A stretch of DNA of 64,000 bases from JACVRW01 sp963733885 (GTDB lineage: Bacteria > Actinomycetota > Thermoleophilia > Solirubrobacterales > Thermoleophilaceae). The notes beneath the pieces are model-generated. The model was not told the DNA's origin and searched no databases. It saw nothing but the letters and a program-made list of their open reading frames with translations. The stretch is taken from positions 248,001-312,000 of the forward strand of contig CAVTES010000006.1 of the NCBI GenBank assembly GCA_963733885.1, read 5' to 3'. This document shows, piece by piece, positions 8,879 through 18,360 of this stretch; position 1 is the first letter of the stretch, and every line of letters begins with the position of its first letter. Both the position numbers and the translations under genes were made by a program.

Positions 8879-9491
8879 TCCGCCCCGGCCCGTGCCAGAG
8901 GCGCCAGGCGCGCAGCTGCCAGCGCGCGCCGGCCAGCGCCCTGACGCTGCCGCGCCCGTGGGCCTCGAGGTGCGTCGCGAGCGCGAGGAACGCCTGCGCC
9001 GTGGTGAGCGCGTCGCCCTCGGCGTCGTGCGAGCGGTGCGCCGGCAGGCCCAGCTCGCCGGCGACCTCGGAGAGCGGGCGCCAGCCCGGGTCGCCCTCGC
9101 CGCGCTCGATCGACAGCGCCCGCCACAGGAGGGCGGTGTCGAGAATCCGGCGGGGCATGCCGAGGCCGAACGGTCGCAGGAATGACCGCTCCACCCACGC
9201 CGCGTGTGCGATCGGAATGCGGCCACGCAGCGCCACCGCGAGCGGCGCGAGCGCCTCCTCGGGCGGCGGCGCCGCGGCGAGATCCGCGGCGCGCAGGCCG
9301 TGGATCTCGATCGAGGAGCCGGGCGGCGGCGACGAGGGGCGCACGAGGCCACGCACCGCGCCGTGAGCGACCACCCGGCCCCCCTCGACCGGCACGGCGG
9401 CGAAGGAGACGACCTCATCCTTCTTCGGGTCAAGGCCCGTCGTCTCGACATCGACGGCAAGGAGGCGGGCGGCCCGCCAGTGGACGGTCAC
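8865..9491 (-). CDS. 3'-5' exonuclease of the DnaQ family
   Basis: Protein of 208 residues with the DEDD exonuclease signatures: DVETTGLDP near the N-terminus (Exo I), the IEIHGLRAADLA region, and HDAEGDAL towards the C-terminus (Exo III, DEDDh type). Its GTG start overlaps the stop of the DUF294 gene (GTGA at 9488-9491). Elsewhere in bacteria this exonuclease is often paired with a cNMP-CBS-DUF294 protein. It is too short and isolated to be a replicative polymerase subunit by itself. Its 3' end overlaps the convergent GntR gene by 14 bases. Confidence 0.87.
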   Translation of the reverse strand: MTVHWRAARLLAVDVETTGLDPKKDEVVSFAAVPVEGGRVVAHGAVRGLVRPSSPPPGSSIEIHGLRAADLAAAPPPEEALAPLAVALRGRIPIAHAAWVERSFLRPFGLGMPRRILDTALLWRALSIERGEGDPGWRPLSEVAGELGLPAHRSHDAEGDALTTAQAFLALATHLEAHGRGSVRALAGARWQLRAWRLWHGPGRIRPG

Positions 9492-11326
9492 CTCGGTGCG
9501 AAGCCGAGCTCCAGCCCGACCCCGCGCTGCACGCGCGCGACCGCCCGGAACGCCTCCTTCAGCGCCGTTCGCGTGATGGGGGCGATGCTCGCGGGCTCGA
9601 TCAGGTTGTCGGGCGGCCGCCCCGCGCGCAGCTGCTCCACCTGGTGCTCCATCCGCAGCTCGCAGGCCAGCTCGAACGCGTCGCGCAGGACCGCCGCATC
9701 CGCGGAGCCGAGCGTCCCGGCCGCCTCGGCCGCCTCCAGCCGCGCGCGGGTGGACGCGGCGCTGACCCCGGCGGCCAGTCCGGCCCAGCGGGCGAGCGCC
9801 TCGATCGGGAGCAGGCTCGCCTTCTTGATGTCGAGCACCTTGCGCTCGCCGCTCCAGAGCAGTACCCGGTGCCGCCGGAATCCCGTGGGCGGCCGCTCCA
9901 AGAGCGCCGCCGCGGCGAGGCGGCGCAGCAGGACCTCCCGGTTCGGGCTGCGCGCGAATGCCGTCGCGAGGCGCTCGGCCGCGGCGGTCGTGCCCCAGAC
10001 CGGATCGCTCTCCACGGCCACGCTGAGCAGCATCAGCCCGCGATCGCGGTCGGGATGCTCGACCCACGAGCGGGCCGCCTGCTCCCAGCCCTCGATCGAG
10101 CGCGCGAACAGCGGGCTCGACGCTACCGCCCCCTTGTCGTCGGGTGGGAACCCGGCCGCATCGAGCCACTCCAGGACCCGCTCGGCAAAGACGCGCATCC
10201 ACTCGCGCAGCTCCTCGTCGTCGTCCGGGCCGTCCCAGGCCAGGGCGGTATCCACGTCGGAGCTGGGGAACGGCTCGAAGCGCCCGTAGCTGCCCGTGGC
10301 CAGCCAGGTGTACGGCACGGGCGCCGGGCCGAGGTCCGCGTGCGCGAGGTCGATCAGCCGCCGGGTGGCGCTGTCGTGAATGCTCCCGATCGCCCGGCTG
10401 ATCGCCGCCGCGGGGAGCTCGGCGTCGTGCAGCGCGATCACCGTGTCGTGCAACTCGGAGGCTGCCCGCGCCACAGCCTCGGCGTCCGGGCTGCGCGCGA
10501 TCTGCGCCCGGAGGCGGAAGGGCGCGCGGCGCTCGCTCGCCATCAAGTCCACGTCGTCGAGCACGCCGATCAGGCGCCTGCCCGCATCCAGCACGGGCAG
10601 GTGGCGCACGCCGTGGTCGAGCATCTCGAGCAGCGCCTCGGTGCCGGTGCGGTCGCTCGCCACGGTCCAGGCGGGCGCGCTCATCACCTCCGAGATCGGC
10701 GTGTCCGGGCCGGCGCCTGCGGCCACCACGCGGGTCCTGATGTCGCGGTCGGTGACGATGCCGAGCCGGTCGCCGAGGTCCACCACCGTGCACGTGACCC
10801 CAGCGTCGATCATGCGCTGCGCGGCGTCCTGCACGTTGGTGTCCGGCGGGCACACGAGCGGCTCCGCCCGGACCAGATCGCGCACCCGGCGTCCCGCGGG
10901 GGTCGGTACGGGCTCCTGCTCGTGCCCCGCCAGGAGGCGGACGCCCTTGTTCATCGAGCGCGCGACGAAGCGCACGGCGTCCGGGCGCTCGAGCACCGGC
11001 CGGACCGCGTCCGCCGGGATCCGGTACACGAGCGTGTCCTCGGCGGCACGGGCCACGAAGCCCAGCGGCGCCTCCTCGAGCAGCGACGCGAAGCCGAACA
11101 TCTCCCCCTCACCGAGCAGGTCGAGCAGGCGGCCGTCGATCAGCAGCTCCACCGAGCCGCGCCGCACGACGTAGACGAACCGCGAGGTCTCCTCGGCGCT
11201 CTCGAGGATCGCCGTGCCCGCCGCGTGGAACTCGATCTCGGCGCTCGCCGCGACGCGCTCGAGCGTCTCGTCGTCGAGCGTGTCGAACGGCGGGTGGCGG
11301 CCCAGGAACTCGGCTATGTCATGCAT
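9488..11326 (-). CDS. cNMP-binding/CBS-pair/DUF294 putative nucleotidyltransferase
   Basis: Protein of 612 residues with four modules. A cyclic-nucleotide-binding-like domain occupies about residues 15-130. Two CBS repeats follow near 150-280 (GVTCTVVDLGDRLGIVTDRD; GVRHLPVLDAGRRLIGVLDD). Next is a DUF294 nucleotidyltransferase domain with GSYGRFEPFPSSDVDTAL, the GS...D.D pattern of these enzymes. The substrate-binding DUF294 C-domain ends the protein. The family is thought to sense nucleotides and modify a partner protein, but its target is unknown. The ATG at 11326 lies ten bases from the TGATATATCA palindrome, suggesting control with betaine uptake. The exonuclease gene follows with a GTGA overlap. 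Confidence 0.86.
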   Translation of the reverse strand: MHDIAEFLGRHPPFDTLDDETLERVAASAEIEFHAAGTAILESAEETSRFVYVVRRGSVELLIDGRLLDLLGEGEMFGFASLLEEAPLGFVARAAEDTLVYRIPADAVRPVLERPDAVRFVARSMNKGVRLLAGHEQEPVPTPAGRRVRDLVRAEPLVCPPDTNVQDAAQRMIDAGVTCTVVDLGDRLGIVTDRDIRTRVVAAGAGPDTPISEVMSAPAWTVASDRTGTEALLEMLDHGVRHLPVLDAGRRLIGVLDDVDLMASERRAPFRLRAQIARSPDAEAVARAASELHDTVIALHDAELPAAAISRAIGSIHDSATRRLIDLAHADLGPAPVPYTWLATGSYGRFEPFPSSDVDTALAWDGPDDDEELREWMRVFAERVLEWLDAAGFPPDDKGAVASSPLFARSIEGWEQAARSWVEHPDRDRGLMLLSVAVESDPVWGTTAAAERLATAFARSPNREVLLRRLAAAALLERPPTGFRRHRVLLWSGERKVLDIKKASLLPIEALARWAGLAAGVSAASTRARLEAAEAAGTLGSADAAVLRDAFELACELRMEHQVEQLRAGRPPDNLIEPASIAPITRTALKEAFRAVARVQRGVGLELGFAPR

Positions 11327-11336
11327 TCGCCCAATC

Positions 11337-11346
11337 TGATATATCA
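11337..11346. promoter_or_regulatory. Palindromic operator candidate TGATATATCA, copy 2
   Basis: Second perfect copy, in the 45-bp divergent region between the DUF294 gene and the betaine binding-protein gene. It ends ten bases before the DUF294 ATG. On the other side a TTGACA (11350-11355), possibly a -35 box for the rightward operon, starts three bases from it. Confidence 0.6.
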
Positions 11347-11371
11347 CGCTTGACAGCGCCCCCCGGAGCCT

Positions 11372-12400
11372 GTGAGCATCGTCGCAGGACTCGCGAAAGG
11401 AGTCGCCACGCCGACTGAGCTGGTGAGAGGAGCGAGGGCACACGCCGGCTTCGCCCTGGCAGCGATCGTGCTCGTGCTCCTGGTGGCGGGCTGCGGGGAC
11501 GACGACGCGCCGGAGTCCGGAAGGGAGGCGGGCGAGGACGTCACGGTCAAGATCGCCGTCAACCCCTGGACCGGGTCGGCTGTGAACGCGAACGTCGCGA
11601 AGATCCTCCTCGAACAGGAGCTCGGCTACACCGTGGAGCTCGTCGAGATCGACGAGAACACCCAGTTCCCTGCGCTCGCGTCCGGCTCCCTGGACGCCTC
11701 GCTCGAGGTATGGCCCTCCGGCCACGCGGCGGACATCCAGCGCTACATCGAGGGCCGGCGCGGCGGTCCGCTGCGCGACGGCGGCATCGTGGATGGCGGC
11801 GAGCTGGGGTTGATCGGGAACATCGGCTGGTGGATCCCGACCTACCTGGTCGAGGAGCAACCTGACCTTGCCCGCTACCAGGGCCTCCAGGGGAACGAGG
11901 ACCTCGTCGGAGGCGAGTTCCTCGCCGGCGGACCCGACCTTCGTCTCCTACGACGAGGAGATAATCGACAGCCTCGGTCTCGATCTGAACGTCGTCCACA
12001 CGGGCTCGGAGCAGGCCCTGATCGAACGGCTCGACAGCGCCATCGCCAACGAGGAGCCGGTGCTGACCTACTTCTACAGCCGCACTGGGCCCACCGGAAG
12101 TTCGACCTGACAGAGGTCCAGCTCCCCGCCTTCGACGAGGAGTGCGAGGAGGCGGCCCGCGAGAGGACGGCGAGGGCTACGACTGCGACTACGCCAACGA
12201 CGTTCTCTTCAAGGCGTTCTGGCTGGGGCTCGAGGACAAGGCGCCGGCGGCGTTCACGTTCCTGTCGAGACTTCGAGTACACGACCGACGACCAGCAGGA
12301 GATCGCCTTCCAGGTGGACTCGGAGGGAGTGCCGATGCCGCAGGCGGCGCAGCAGTGGATCGACGACAACCCGGACGTCTGGCGCGCATGGCTGCCGTGA
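11372..12400 (+). pseudogene. Glycine betaine/choline-type ABC substrate-binding protein, frameshifted
   Basis: The product is an OpuAC/ProX-type lipoprotein: a hydrophobic signal with lipobox LLVAGC, then VNPWTGSAVNANVAKILLE, GYTVELVEID, LASGSLDASLEVWPSG and GNIGWWIPTYL. The reading then jumps between frames several times. SYDEEIIDSLGLDLNVVHTG, HWAHRKFDLTEVQLP, YDCDYANDVLFKAFWLG and the end (QAAQQWIDDNPDVWRAWLP) sit in different frames. At least two breaks look like run-length changes (an extra G near 11930, a missing C near 12085), so sequence error is plausible. If repaired it would bind betaine or choline for a transporter. Confidence 0.8.
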
Positions 12401-13973
12401 CCGGCGCCGGCGAGGGCCATTCCGACGAGCTCGCCGAGTTCGGCTACAAGCAGGAGCTCGACCGCAGCATCGGGAAGTTCGCCAGCTTCGCGGCGGGCAT
12501 CAGCTACATCTCGATCCTCACCGGGCGTCTTCCAGCTCTTCTTCTTCGGCTTCGCGTTCGGCGGACCGGCCTACTGGTGGACGTGGCCGATGGTCTTCGC
12601 CGGCCAGCTGATGGTGGCGCTGAGCTTCGCCGAGCTCGCCGCCAACTTCCCGGTCGCCGGGTCGATCTACAACTGGGCGAAGCGACATGGGCACCGCGAC
12701 GGTCGCCTGGCTCGGCGGCTGGATGATGCTCACGGCTTCGGTCGTGACACTCGCCGCGGTGGCCCTCGCCTACCAGTACACGCTGCCCCAGATCTGGTCG
12801 GAGTTCCAGTTCGTGGGCGACGGCACCGGCAAGTACGACTACGCAGTCAACGCGGTGATCCTCGGATCGGTGCTGATCCTGTTCACCACGGTCATCAACG
12901 CCCTGGGCGTGAAGCTGATGGCGCGAATCAACAGCGCCGGCGTCTTCATCGAGCTGATCGCGGCTGTGCTGCTGATCGTCCTGCTAGCGGTCAACGTCAC
13001 GCGCGGCCCCGACGTGCTGTTCGAGACACAGGGCACGGGCGAGGGCCACGACTGGGGCTACCTCGGCGCCTTCCTGACCGCCGCGCTGGCCTCCGCCTAC
13101 GTCATGTACGGCTTCGACACCGCCAGCTCGCTCGGCGAGGAGACCATCGATCCGCGCCGCACCGCTCCGAAGGCGATCATGCGCGCGGTCGTCGCCTCGT
13201 TCCTGCTGGGCGGCATGATCCTGCTGTTCGCGATTCTCGCGGTGAGCGACATCAACTCTCCGGAGATCGCGGCGGGCGGGCTGCAGTTCGTGGTCCTGGA
13301 CGTGTTCGGCAGCACCGTCGGGAAGATCTTCCTGATCTGCGTGGCGATCGCGATCACGGTCTGCTGCCTGGCCGTCCAAACGGCGACGATCCGGATGATG
13401 TTCGCGATGGCGCGCGACAACAACCTGCCTGCGGGCGAGCGGCTCGCGAAGGTTCACCCCAAGACCAAGACGCCGATCGTCCCCGCAGTGCTCATCGGCA
13501 TCCTCGCCCTGCTGATCCTCGTGGTGAACATCAGGCAGCCGCAGATCTTCACCGTGATCACCAGCATCGGGATCATCATGATCTACATCGCCTACCTCCT
13601 CGTGACGGTGCCGATGCTCTTCAGCCGGCTGCGCGGGGAGTGGCCGCCGAAGGGCGCGAAGGAGAGTGGCTACTTCTCGCTCGGAAAGCTCGGGCTGCCG
13701 GTCAACGTCCTCGCGGTCGTCTGGGGGGCGGGCATGGCGATCAACCTCGCCTGGCCGCGCAAGGACGTCTACAACGCGACCGAGCCCTTCCATTGGTATC
13801 TCCAGTACGGCGCGATCCTGTTCATCGGCGTCGTCTTCTTCGGCGGGCTGGCCTACTACTGGTTCGTCCAGCGCCACAAGACAGGCGTGCTCGCGTCGCA
13901 CGCTGTCGAGTCGCCCTCACCCGCGGTGCCCGACGGCACCGCCCCTGCGCCCGCCGCCGGCGGCTCGGAGTAG
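12388..13973 (+). pseudogene. APC-family amino acid/amine permease, frameshifted near its start
   Basis: A permease of about 525 residues. The start (ATG 12388, or GTG 12397 overlapping the previous stop as GTGA) encodes a soluble lead. The sequences SIGKFASFAAGISYISILTG, VFQLFFFGFAFGGPAYWWTW and MGTATVAWLGGWMMLTASVV then lie in three different frames, with breaks near 12530 and 12690. From 12687 to the stop the frame is intact and shows about ten membrane helices. The break near 12530 looks like one extra G in a G run. The family imports amino acids or choline-like amines. It probably supplies substrate to the adjacent aldehyde dehydrogenase pathway. Confidence 0.82.
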
Positions 13974-13976
13974 GCC

Positions 13977-15416
13977 ATGACCACGCGCATGTTCGTCGAC
14001 GGTGAGTGGTGCGACGCCGCGAGCGGCGCCACCGTCGAGGCCACGAGCCCGGCCACGGGCGAGTCGCTCGGCCAGGTGGCGGAGGGCGACCGCGAGGACG
14101 CCCGGCGCGCGATCGCCGCGGCCAACGCGGCGTTCCCGGCCTGGGCCGCGCGCACCGGGTTCGAGCGCGCCGGGCTGCTCCACCGCGTGGCGCGCGTGTG
14201 CGAGCGCCGCGGCGACGAGCTCGCCCGCGTCCTTACGCTCGACCAGGGAAAGCCGCTGAAGGCGGAGGCCGAGGGCGAGGTGGGCGAGTTGATCGAGTTC
14301 TTCCGGATGGCGGCCGAGGACGGCAAGCGCATCGAAGGACGGATCCCCGAGAGCGCCGCGCCCGGCCGGCGCGTGCTGCTGCTGCGGCGGCCTTTGGGCG
14401 TCCTCGGCCTGATCACGCCGTGGAACTGGCCCTACACGATGCCCGCCGAGGTGCTGGCCCCGGCGCTCGCATGCGGCAACTGCGTGGTGTGGACGCCCGC
14501 GCCCTCCACCGCGGTGTGCTCGGGCCTGCTCGCCGAGTGCGTGGCCGAGGCCGACCTGCCGCCGGGCGTGTTCAACATGGTGCTGGGACCGGGGCCCGAG
14601 GTGGGCGACGAGCTGGCCGTGAGCCCGGGCACGCGCGCGGTCGCCTTCACGGGCTCCACCGCGACCGGGCTGATGGTCTCGCGGCGCGCAGCCGGCAAGG
14701 CCCAGCTGCTCGAGATGGGCGGCAACGGGCCCTTCGTGGTGATGCACGACGCCGACCTCGAAGCGGCCGCCGAGGCCGCGCGCGTGGGCTGCTTCCTGGG
14801 CGCCGGCCAGAGCTGCTCGGCGGCCGAGCGGCTGCTCGTGCACGAGGCCGTGCGCGACGAGTTCGTGTCGCTGCTCACGGGCGAGGTGGAGCGCGAGGTG
14901 CGGCTCGGCGACCCGCTCGCCGCGGCCACGACGATGGGGCCCGTGAACAACGAGCCGGGCGCGGCGAAGATGGACGAGCACGTGTCCGACGCCGTGGCGC
15001 GGGGCGCGACGGTGGTGGCGGGCGGGAGCCGCGCGAGCGGGTTCCCGACCAACCTCTACTGGGAGCCGACGGTGCTGGACGGCGTGCCGCCCGACTCGAT
15101 GGCGGCGACCCAGGAGACCTTCGGGCCGATCGCGCCGATCATGGGGATCAGCTCCCTGGAGGAGGCGATCGAGCAGACGAACGCCCAGTCGTTCGGGCTG
15201 ATGGCCGCGATCTTCACCGCGGACCTCGCGGCGGGGATGCGCTACGCGGACTCGGTCCACATGGGCCTCGTGAACCTGAACGAGACCACCAACTACTGGG
15301 AGGCGCACCTCCCGTGGGGCGGCCGCGCCCGGTCCGAGAGCGGCATCGGGCGCGTCGGCGGGCGCTACCCCATGGACATCCTGACCGAGCTCCAGACGGT
15401 GCTCATCAAGACCTGA
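13977..15416 (+). CDS. NAD(P)-dependent aldehyde dehydrogenase, betaine-aldehyde type
   Basis: Full-length ALDH of 479 residues. It has the cofactor-binding ITPWNWPYTMP and AFTGSTATG segments, the general base Glu246 in LLEMGGNGP and the catalytic Cys280 in GAGQSCSAAE. ETFGPIAPI and the closing WGGRARSESGIGRVGG are also typical. It begins three bases after the permease stop, so the two are probably co-transcribed. Next to betaine/choline uptake, betaine aldehyde is the likeliest substrate. Succinate semialdehyde dehydrogenases look very similar, so specificity is inference. Confidence 0.88.
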   Translation: MTTRMFVDGEWCDAASGATVEATSPATGESLGQVAEGDREDARRAIAAANAAFPAWAARTGFERAGLLHRVARVCERRGDELARVLTLDQGKPLKAEAEGEVGELIEFFRMAAEDGKRIEGRIPESAAPGRRVLLLRRPLGVLGLITPWNWPYTMPAEVLAPALACGNCVVWTPAPSTAVCSGLLAECVAEADLPPGVFNMVLGPGPEVGDELAVSPGTRAVAFTGSTATGLMVSRRAAGKAQLLEMGGNGPFVVMHDADLEAAAEAARVGCFLGAGQSCSAAERLLVHEAVRDEFVSLLTGEVEREVRLGDPLAAATTMGPVNNEPGAAKMDEHVSDAVARGATVVAGGSRASGFPTNLYWEPTVLDGVPPDSMAATQETFGPIAPIMGISSLEEAIEQTNAQSFGLMAAIFTADLAAGMRYADSVHMGLVNLNETTNYWEAHLPWGGRARSESGIGRVGGRYPMDILTELQTVLIKT

Positions 15417-15421
15417 TTTAA

Positions 15422-16015
15422 CTAGCCCGGCTTGAACAGCTCGAGCCCGGCCTCCGACGGCAGCAGCACGCCGTCGTGGTGGTGCGCCCCGAGCTGGGTG
15501 AGCCGGCCGAGCGCGGCCGGCGCGTCGAGGCCCCCGACGAGGTACGGGCAGAGCGTCACCACCGGGCGGTCGCGGAAGTGCTCCTCCCAGGCGCGCTCGA
15601 CTTTCATCGCGTGGTCGAACGCGTCCGAGTCCGGGCGGACCGGGGTGTGCGAGGACCAGAGCGTGCTCAGCCCGCGGCTGAGCGCGTCCTCAAAGGCCGC
15701 GTCGAGGCGGGGCGGCAGCCGCTCGGGCGGCTCCGCCGGCCGGATCTGCTCGAGCGCCAGTCGGCGCTCCGCTTCGAGGTTGGGGACGTCGAGTCCCGCG
15801 CCGGTCAGCGCCTCGCGGTCGCGCTCGGGCTCGATGCTCCTGTGGACGAGCCAGCCGCCGCGCCGTGCGCCGAGCGAGTAGAAGGAGGCGACCACGGGCA
15901 GGAACTCCTCCTCGCTTCGCAGGAGGACCGCCACGTGGGGACAGGCCCCGCCGTCGAGCGCGGGGTCGAGCGCGCCGCTGAGCACGGGTGCCACGTTAGA
16001 GCAGTCGTCATTCAC
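15422..16015 (-). CDS. MEDS/DcmR-like sensory domain protein
   Basis: Soluble protein of 197 residues. Its layout (CPHVAVLLRSEEEFLPVVASFYSLGARRGGWLVHRS and a late PVVTLCPYLVGG) resembles the MEDS (methanogen/methylotroph DcmR sensory) domain often linked to sensor kinases. The family match is from pattern memory and is moderate. The GTG start overlaps the stop of the histidine kinase (GTGA at 16012-16015), so it is probably an accessory sensor for that kinase. It lies convergent with the aldehyde dehydrogenase gene. Confidence 0.55.
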   Translation of the reverse strand: MNDDCSNVAPVLSGALDPALDGGACPHVAVLLRSEEEFLPVVASFYSLGARRGGWLVHRSIEPERDREALTGAGLDVPNLEAERRLALEQIRPAEPPERLPPRLDAAFEDALSRGLSTLWSSHTPVRPDSDAFDHAMKVERAWEEHFRDRPVVTLCPYLVGGLDAPAALGRLTQLGAHHHDGVLLPSEAGLELFKPG

Positions 16016-17136
16016 ACAGGGACCTCGAGCTTTACGCGGGTGCCGTCGTCGGGCGCCGAGGTGATCGTGAGGAGGCCGCCGGCGCTGCGCGCCCGTTCGC
16101 GCATCAGCGTCAGCCCGAAGTGTCCGTCGCCCGGACCGCCTGCCTCGGCGGGCCGGAAACCGACGCCATCGTCCTCGATCTCGAGCGTGAGGCGCCGCTC
16201 CCCCACGCGCAGCCGCACCGCGACGTGCTCGGGCGCGGCGTGGCGAGCCGCGTTGGCGAGCGTCTCCGTCAGGACCCGGACCACCACCGCGGTGGTCTCG
16301 GGCGCCAGGTCGACGGCCGGCCCCTCGCAGCTCACGACGAGCGGAAGCCCCTGGCCGCGCCGCGCGCTCACCTCCTTGACCGCCGCCTCGACGCCCCCGA
16401 GCGGGATTTGCACGGACAGGTCCTCGAGCCGCGCCCGCACGACGCGGCGTGCCGACGCCACCGCCTCCCGGAGCCGCTCCGCGCTCGCGCGGGCGAGCTC
16501 GGGCGGCGGGTTCGACTCGAGCAGCGCCAGCTCGCGCGTCGCGAGCGCCAGGTCCTGCGCGAGGCCGTCGTGGATCTCCGCGGCGAGCCGGGCGCGTTCG
16601 CGCTCTATCTCCGCGCCCTGAAGCTGCTGGCGCATGCGCGCGGTGGCGATTCCCGAGGCAAGCAGGTCACCGAGCAGGGTCAGCAGCGTCGCCGCGGCGG
16701 GGTCAAGCGACAGCGGGGGCGGGGCGGCGGCGATCACGACCCCCACGAGGCTGCGCTCGGAGACGAGCGGCATGACGAGCCAGGAGCCCGCCGGCGGCAC
16801 GAACGGGTTGGCGACGAGCCAGCTCGCCTCGTCGCGGAAGACGAGCGGCGCTCCACTCATCGCCGCGAGCTGCCAGGCCTCGTCGTCGAACGCCAGCTCG
16901 TCACGGGCGCGCGTGCCCGTCCCCTCCCCCGCCGACGTGATGTAGCGCTGAAGGGTCGCCGCCTCGCCGAAGCGGGGCAGGTAGAGCGCCACGAGCTCCA
17001 GGCCGAGCCCGTCGCGCATCTCGTCGAGGGCTCCCTCGGCCAGCTGGTTCAGGCTTCCCGTGCCGACGAGCGCGCGCGCGACACGCCCCAGGGCGCCGAG
17101 CGCGGCAAGCCCGGTGGGCCTCTCCTCAGTGGTCAC
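16012..17136 (-). CDS. Sensor histidine kinase, NarL-type, with GAF domain
   Basis: Cytosolic kinase of 374 residues with no membrane segment. A GAF-like sensor domain spans about residues 15-165. The HisKA_3 dimerisation helix carries the phospho-accepting His189 in AAEIHDGLAQDLALA. A HATPase domain follows with the N-box TLANAARHA and DDGVGF. The start is placed at the GTG at 17136, where the conserved region begins. The divergent partner response regulator starts only 25 bp away, so the two probably share a control region. The signal is unknown. Confidence 0.87.
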   Translation of the reverse strand: MTTEERPTGLAALGALGRVARALVGTGSLNQLAEGALDEMRDGLGLELVALYLPRFGEAATLQRYITSAGEGTGTRARDELAFDDEAWQLAAMSGAPLVFRDEASWLVANPFVPPAGSWLVMPLVSERSLVGVVIAAAPPPLSLDPAAATLLTLLGDLLASGIATARMRQQLQGAEIERERARLAAEIHDGLAQDLALATRELALLESNPPPELARASAERLREAVASARRVVRARLEDLSVQIPLGGVEAAVKEVSARRGQGLPLVVSCEGPAVDLAPETTAVVVRVLTETLANAARHAAPEHVAVRLRVGERRLTLEIEDDGVGFRPAEAGGPGDGHFGLTLMRERARSAGGLLTITSAPDDGTRVKLEVPV

Positions 17137-17161
17137 GGCCGCTTCGCACGATACTTCGGTC

Positions 17162-17815
17162 GTGGCCTCCGGGGAGCGACCCGTGCGCGTGCTGATCGCC
17201 GACGACCATCGCCTCATGCGCGAGGGTACCGCCGCCCTGCTCGCCGGCGACGAGCGCGTCGAGGTCGTGGGGCTGGCCGCCGACGGCGGCGAGGCGATCG
17301 CGCTCGCCGAGCGGCGCCGCCCGGACGTCGCGCTGCTCGACCTCAACATGCCCGGCGTGCGCGGCATCGAGGCCTGCGCCGCGATCCGCCGGAGCGCGCC
17401 GGAGACCGAGGTCATGATCCTCACCGTCTCCGAGCACGAACCCGACCTGTACGCCTCGCTCCGCGTCGGCGCCGCCGGCTACCTGCTGAAGGACATCGCC
17501 CCCAACGAGCTGATCGAGGCAGTGCTGGCCGCGGGCCGCGGCGAGCCGCGCATCCCCGCGTCGATGGCCGGCCGGCTGCTGCAGGAGCTGGCGGGCGCGG
17601 CGGCGGAGCCGAGCCCCGGCCCGCTCGCCAGCCTCAGCGAGCGCGAGCGGGAGGTGCTCGGCCTGCTGGCGGAGGGGCTCCGTAACCGCGAGATCGCCGA
17701 TCGGCTCGTGATCAGCGAGGCGACCGTCAAGACCCACGTGCGGCACGTGCTCGAGAAGCTGCACTTCCGCAACAGGGCCGAGGCGGCTGCATTCGCTGCC
17801 CGCCACCTCGACTGA
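17162..17815 (+). CDS. LuxR/NarL-type response regulator
   Basis: Response regulator of about 217 residues. The receiver begins VRVLIADDHRLMREG and carries the phospho-acceptor Asp60 in VALLDLNMPG and the conserved Lys in YLLKDIAPNE. A LuxR-type helix-turn-helix follows (LSEREREVLGLLAEGLRNRE, then ATVKTHVRHVLEKL). It is the evident partner of the divergently transcribed kinase. The start could be one of several upstream codons. I chose the GTG at 17162, just before the receiver core. Confidence 0.88.
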   Translation: MASGERPVRVLIADDHRLMREGTAALLAGDERVEVVGLAADGGEAIALAERRRPDVALLDLNMPGVRGIEACAAIRRSAPETEVMILTVSEHEPDLYASLRVGAAGYLLKDIAPNELIEAVLAAGRGEPRIPASMAGRLLQELAGAAAEPSPGPLASLSEREREVLGLLAEGLRNREIADRLVISEATVKTHVRHVLEKLHFRNRAEAAAFAARHLD

Positions 17816-17817
17816 CC

Positions 17818-18189
17818 TCAGCTCGTCGCGTGCAGCACCGCGCTGCGCAGAGCGTGGAGCATGCTCGACTTCACTTCGTCTACCCGGAGCTCCAGGCTCT
17901 TGGCGACCCGGTCGGCCGAGTAGCCCGCCAGCCGCGCGAGCGCAACCGCATCGCGGCCGGGCTGCGGCATCGCCTCGAAGCAGGGCGCCGGCGCGCCCCG
18001 CACCGCGGTCAGGATGGCGCGTTCGACGAGTGCGTCGCGCGGGGCGACGACGGACTCGGCCGCCGCCCGTCCGAGCACGCGCTCGGTCACGCCGGCCGCG
18101 GCGCTCTCGTCACGCGCCGCGGCGAGGGCGGCGCCGTAGACGTCCGGCGCCAGCCGCATCAGCTCGGCCGTCCTGGCGAGGTGACTCAT
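17818..18189 (-). CDS. Small sigma-70 region-4-like helix-turn-helix protein
   Basis: Protein of about 123 residues. Its C-terminal third (GRDAVALARLAGYSADRVAKSL, then DEVKSSMLHALRSAV) has the spacing of sigma-70 region 4, a promoter -35-binding helix-turn-helix. No region 2 is visible. It could be a degenerate ECF sigma factor or a stand-alone DNA-binding protein. The start is the ATG at 18189; an in-frame start at 18225 would lengthen it. It is convergent with the response regulator gene and ends two bases from it. Confidence 0.5.
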   Translation of the reverse strand: MSHLARTAELMRLAPDVYGAALAAARDESAAAGVTERVLGRAAAESVVAPRDALVERAILTAVRGAPAPCFEAMPQPGRDAVALARLAGYSADRVAKSLELRVDEVKSSMLHALRSAVLHATS

Positions 18190-18360
18190 GCGCGTCACCG
18201 TATGGCCGCGCGCTCGCGCTGCCATCGCCCGGACGGCTCATCTCACATCAGCCGAAAGGTTGATCAGGGAAGTCCGCTCGCGCGGCTTCCGCCCGCGACC
18301 AGACCGCGCTCATTAAGCCCTGATTTTGCGCAGGTTTCGCGTGGCGACGGCTGCAAAGGC

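Noticed and set aside
9182..11353. Very long open frames on the plus strand opposite the DUF294 and exonuclease genes
   Set aside because: They have Arg/Pro/Ala-rich composition typical of antisense frames in GC-rich DNA, no motifs, and lie opposite well-supported domains.
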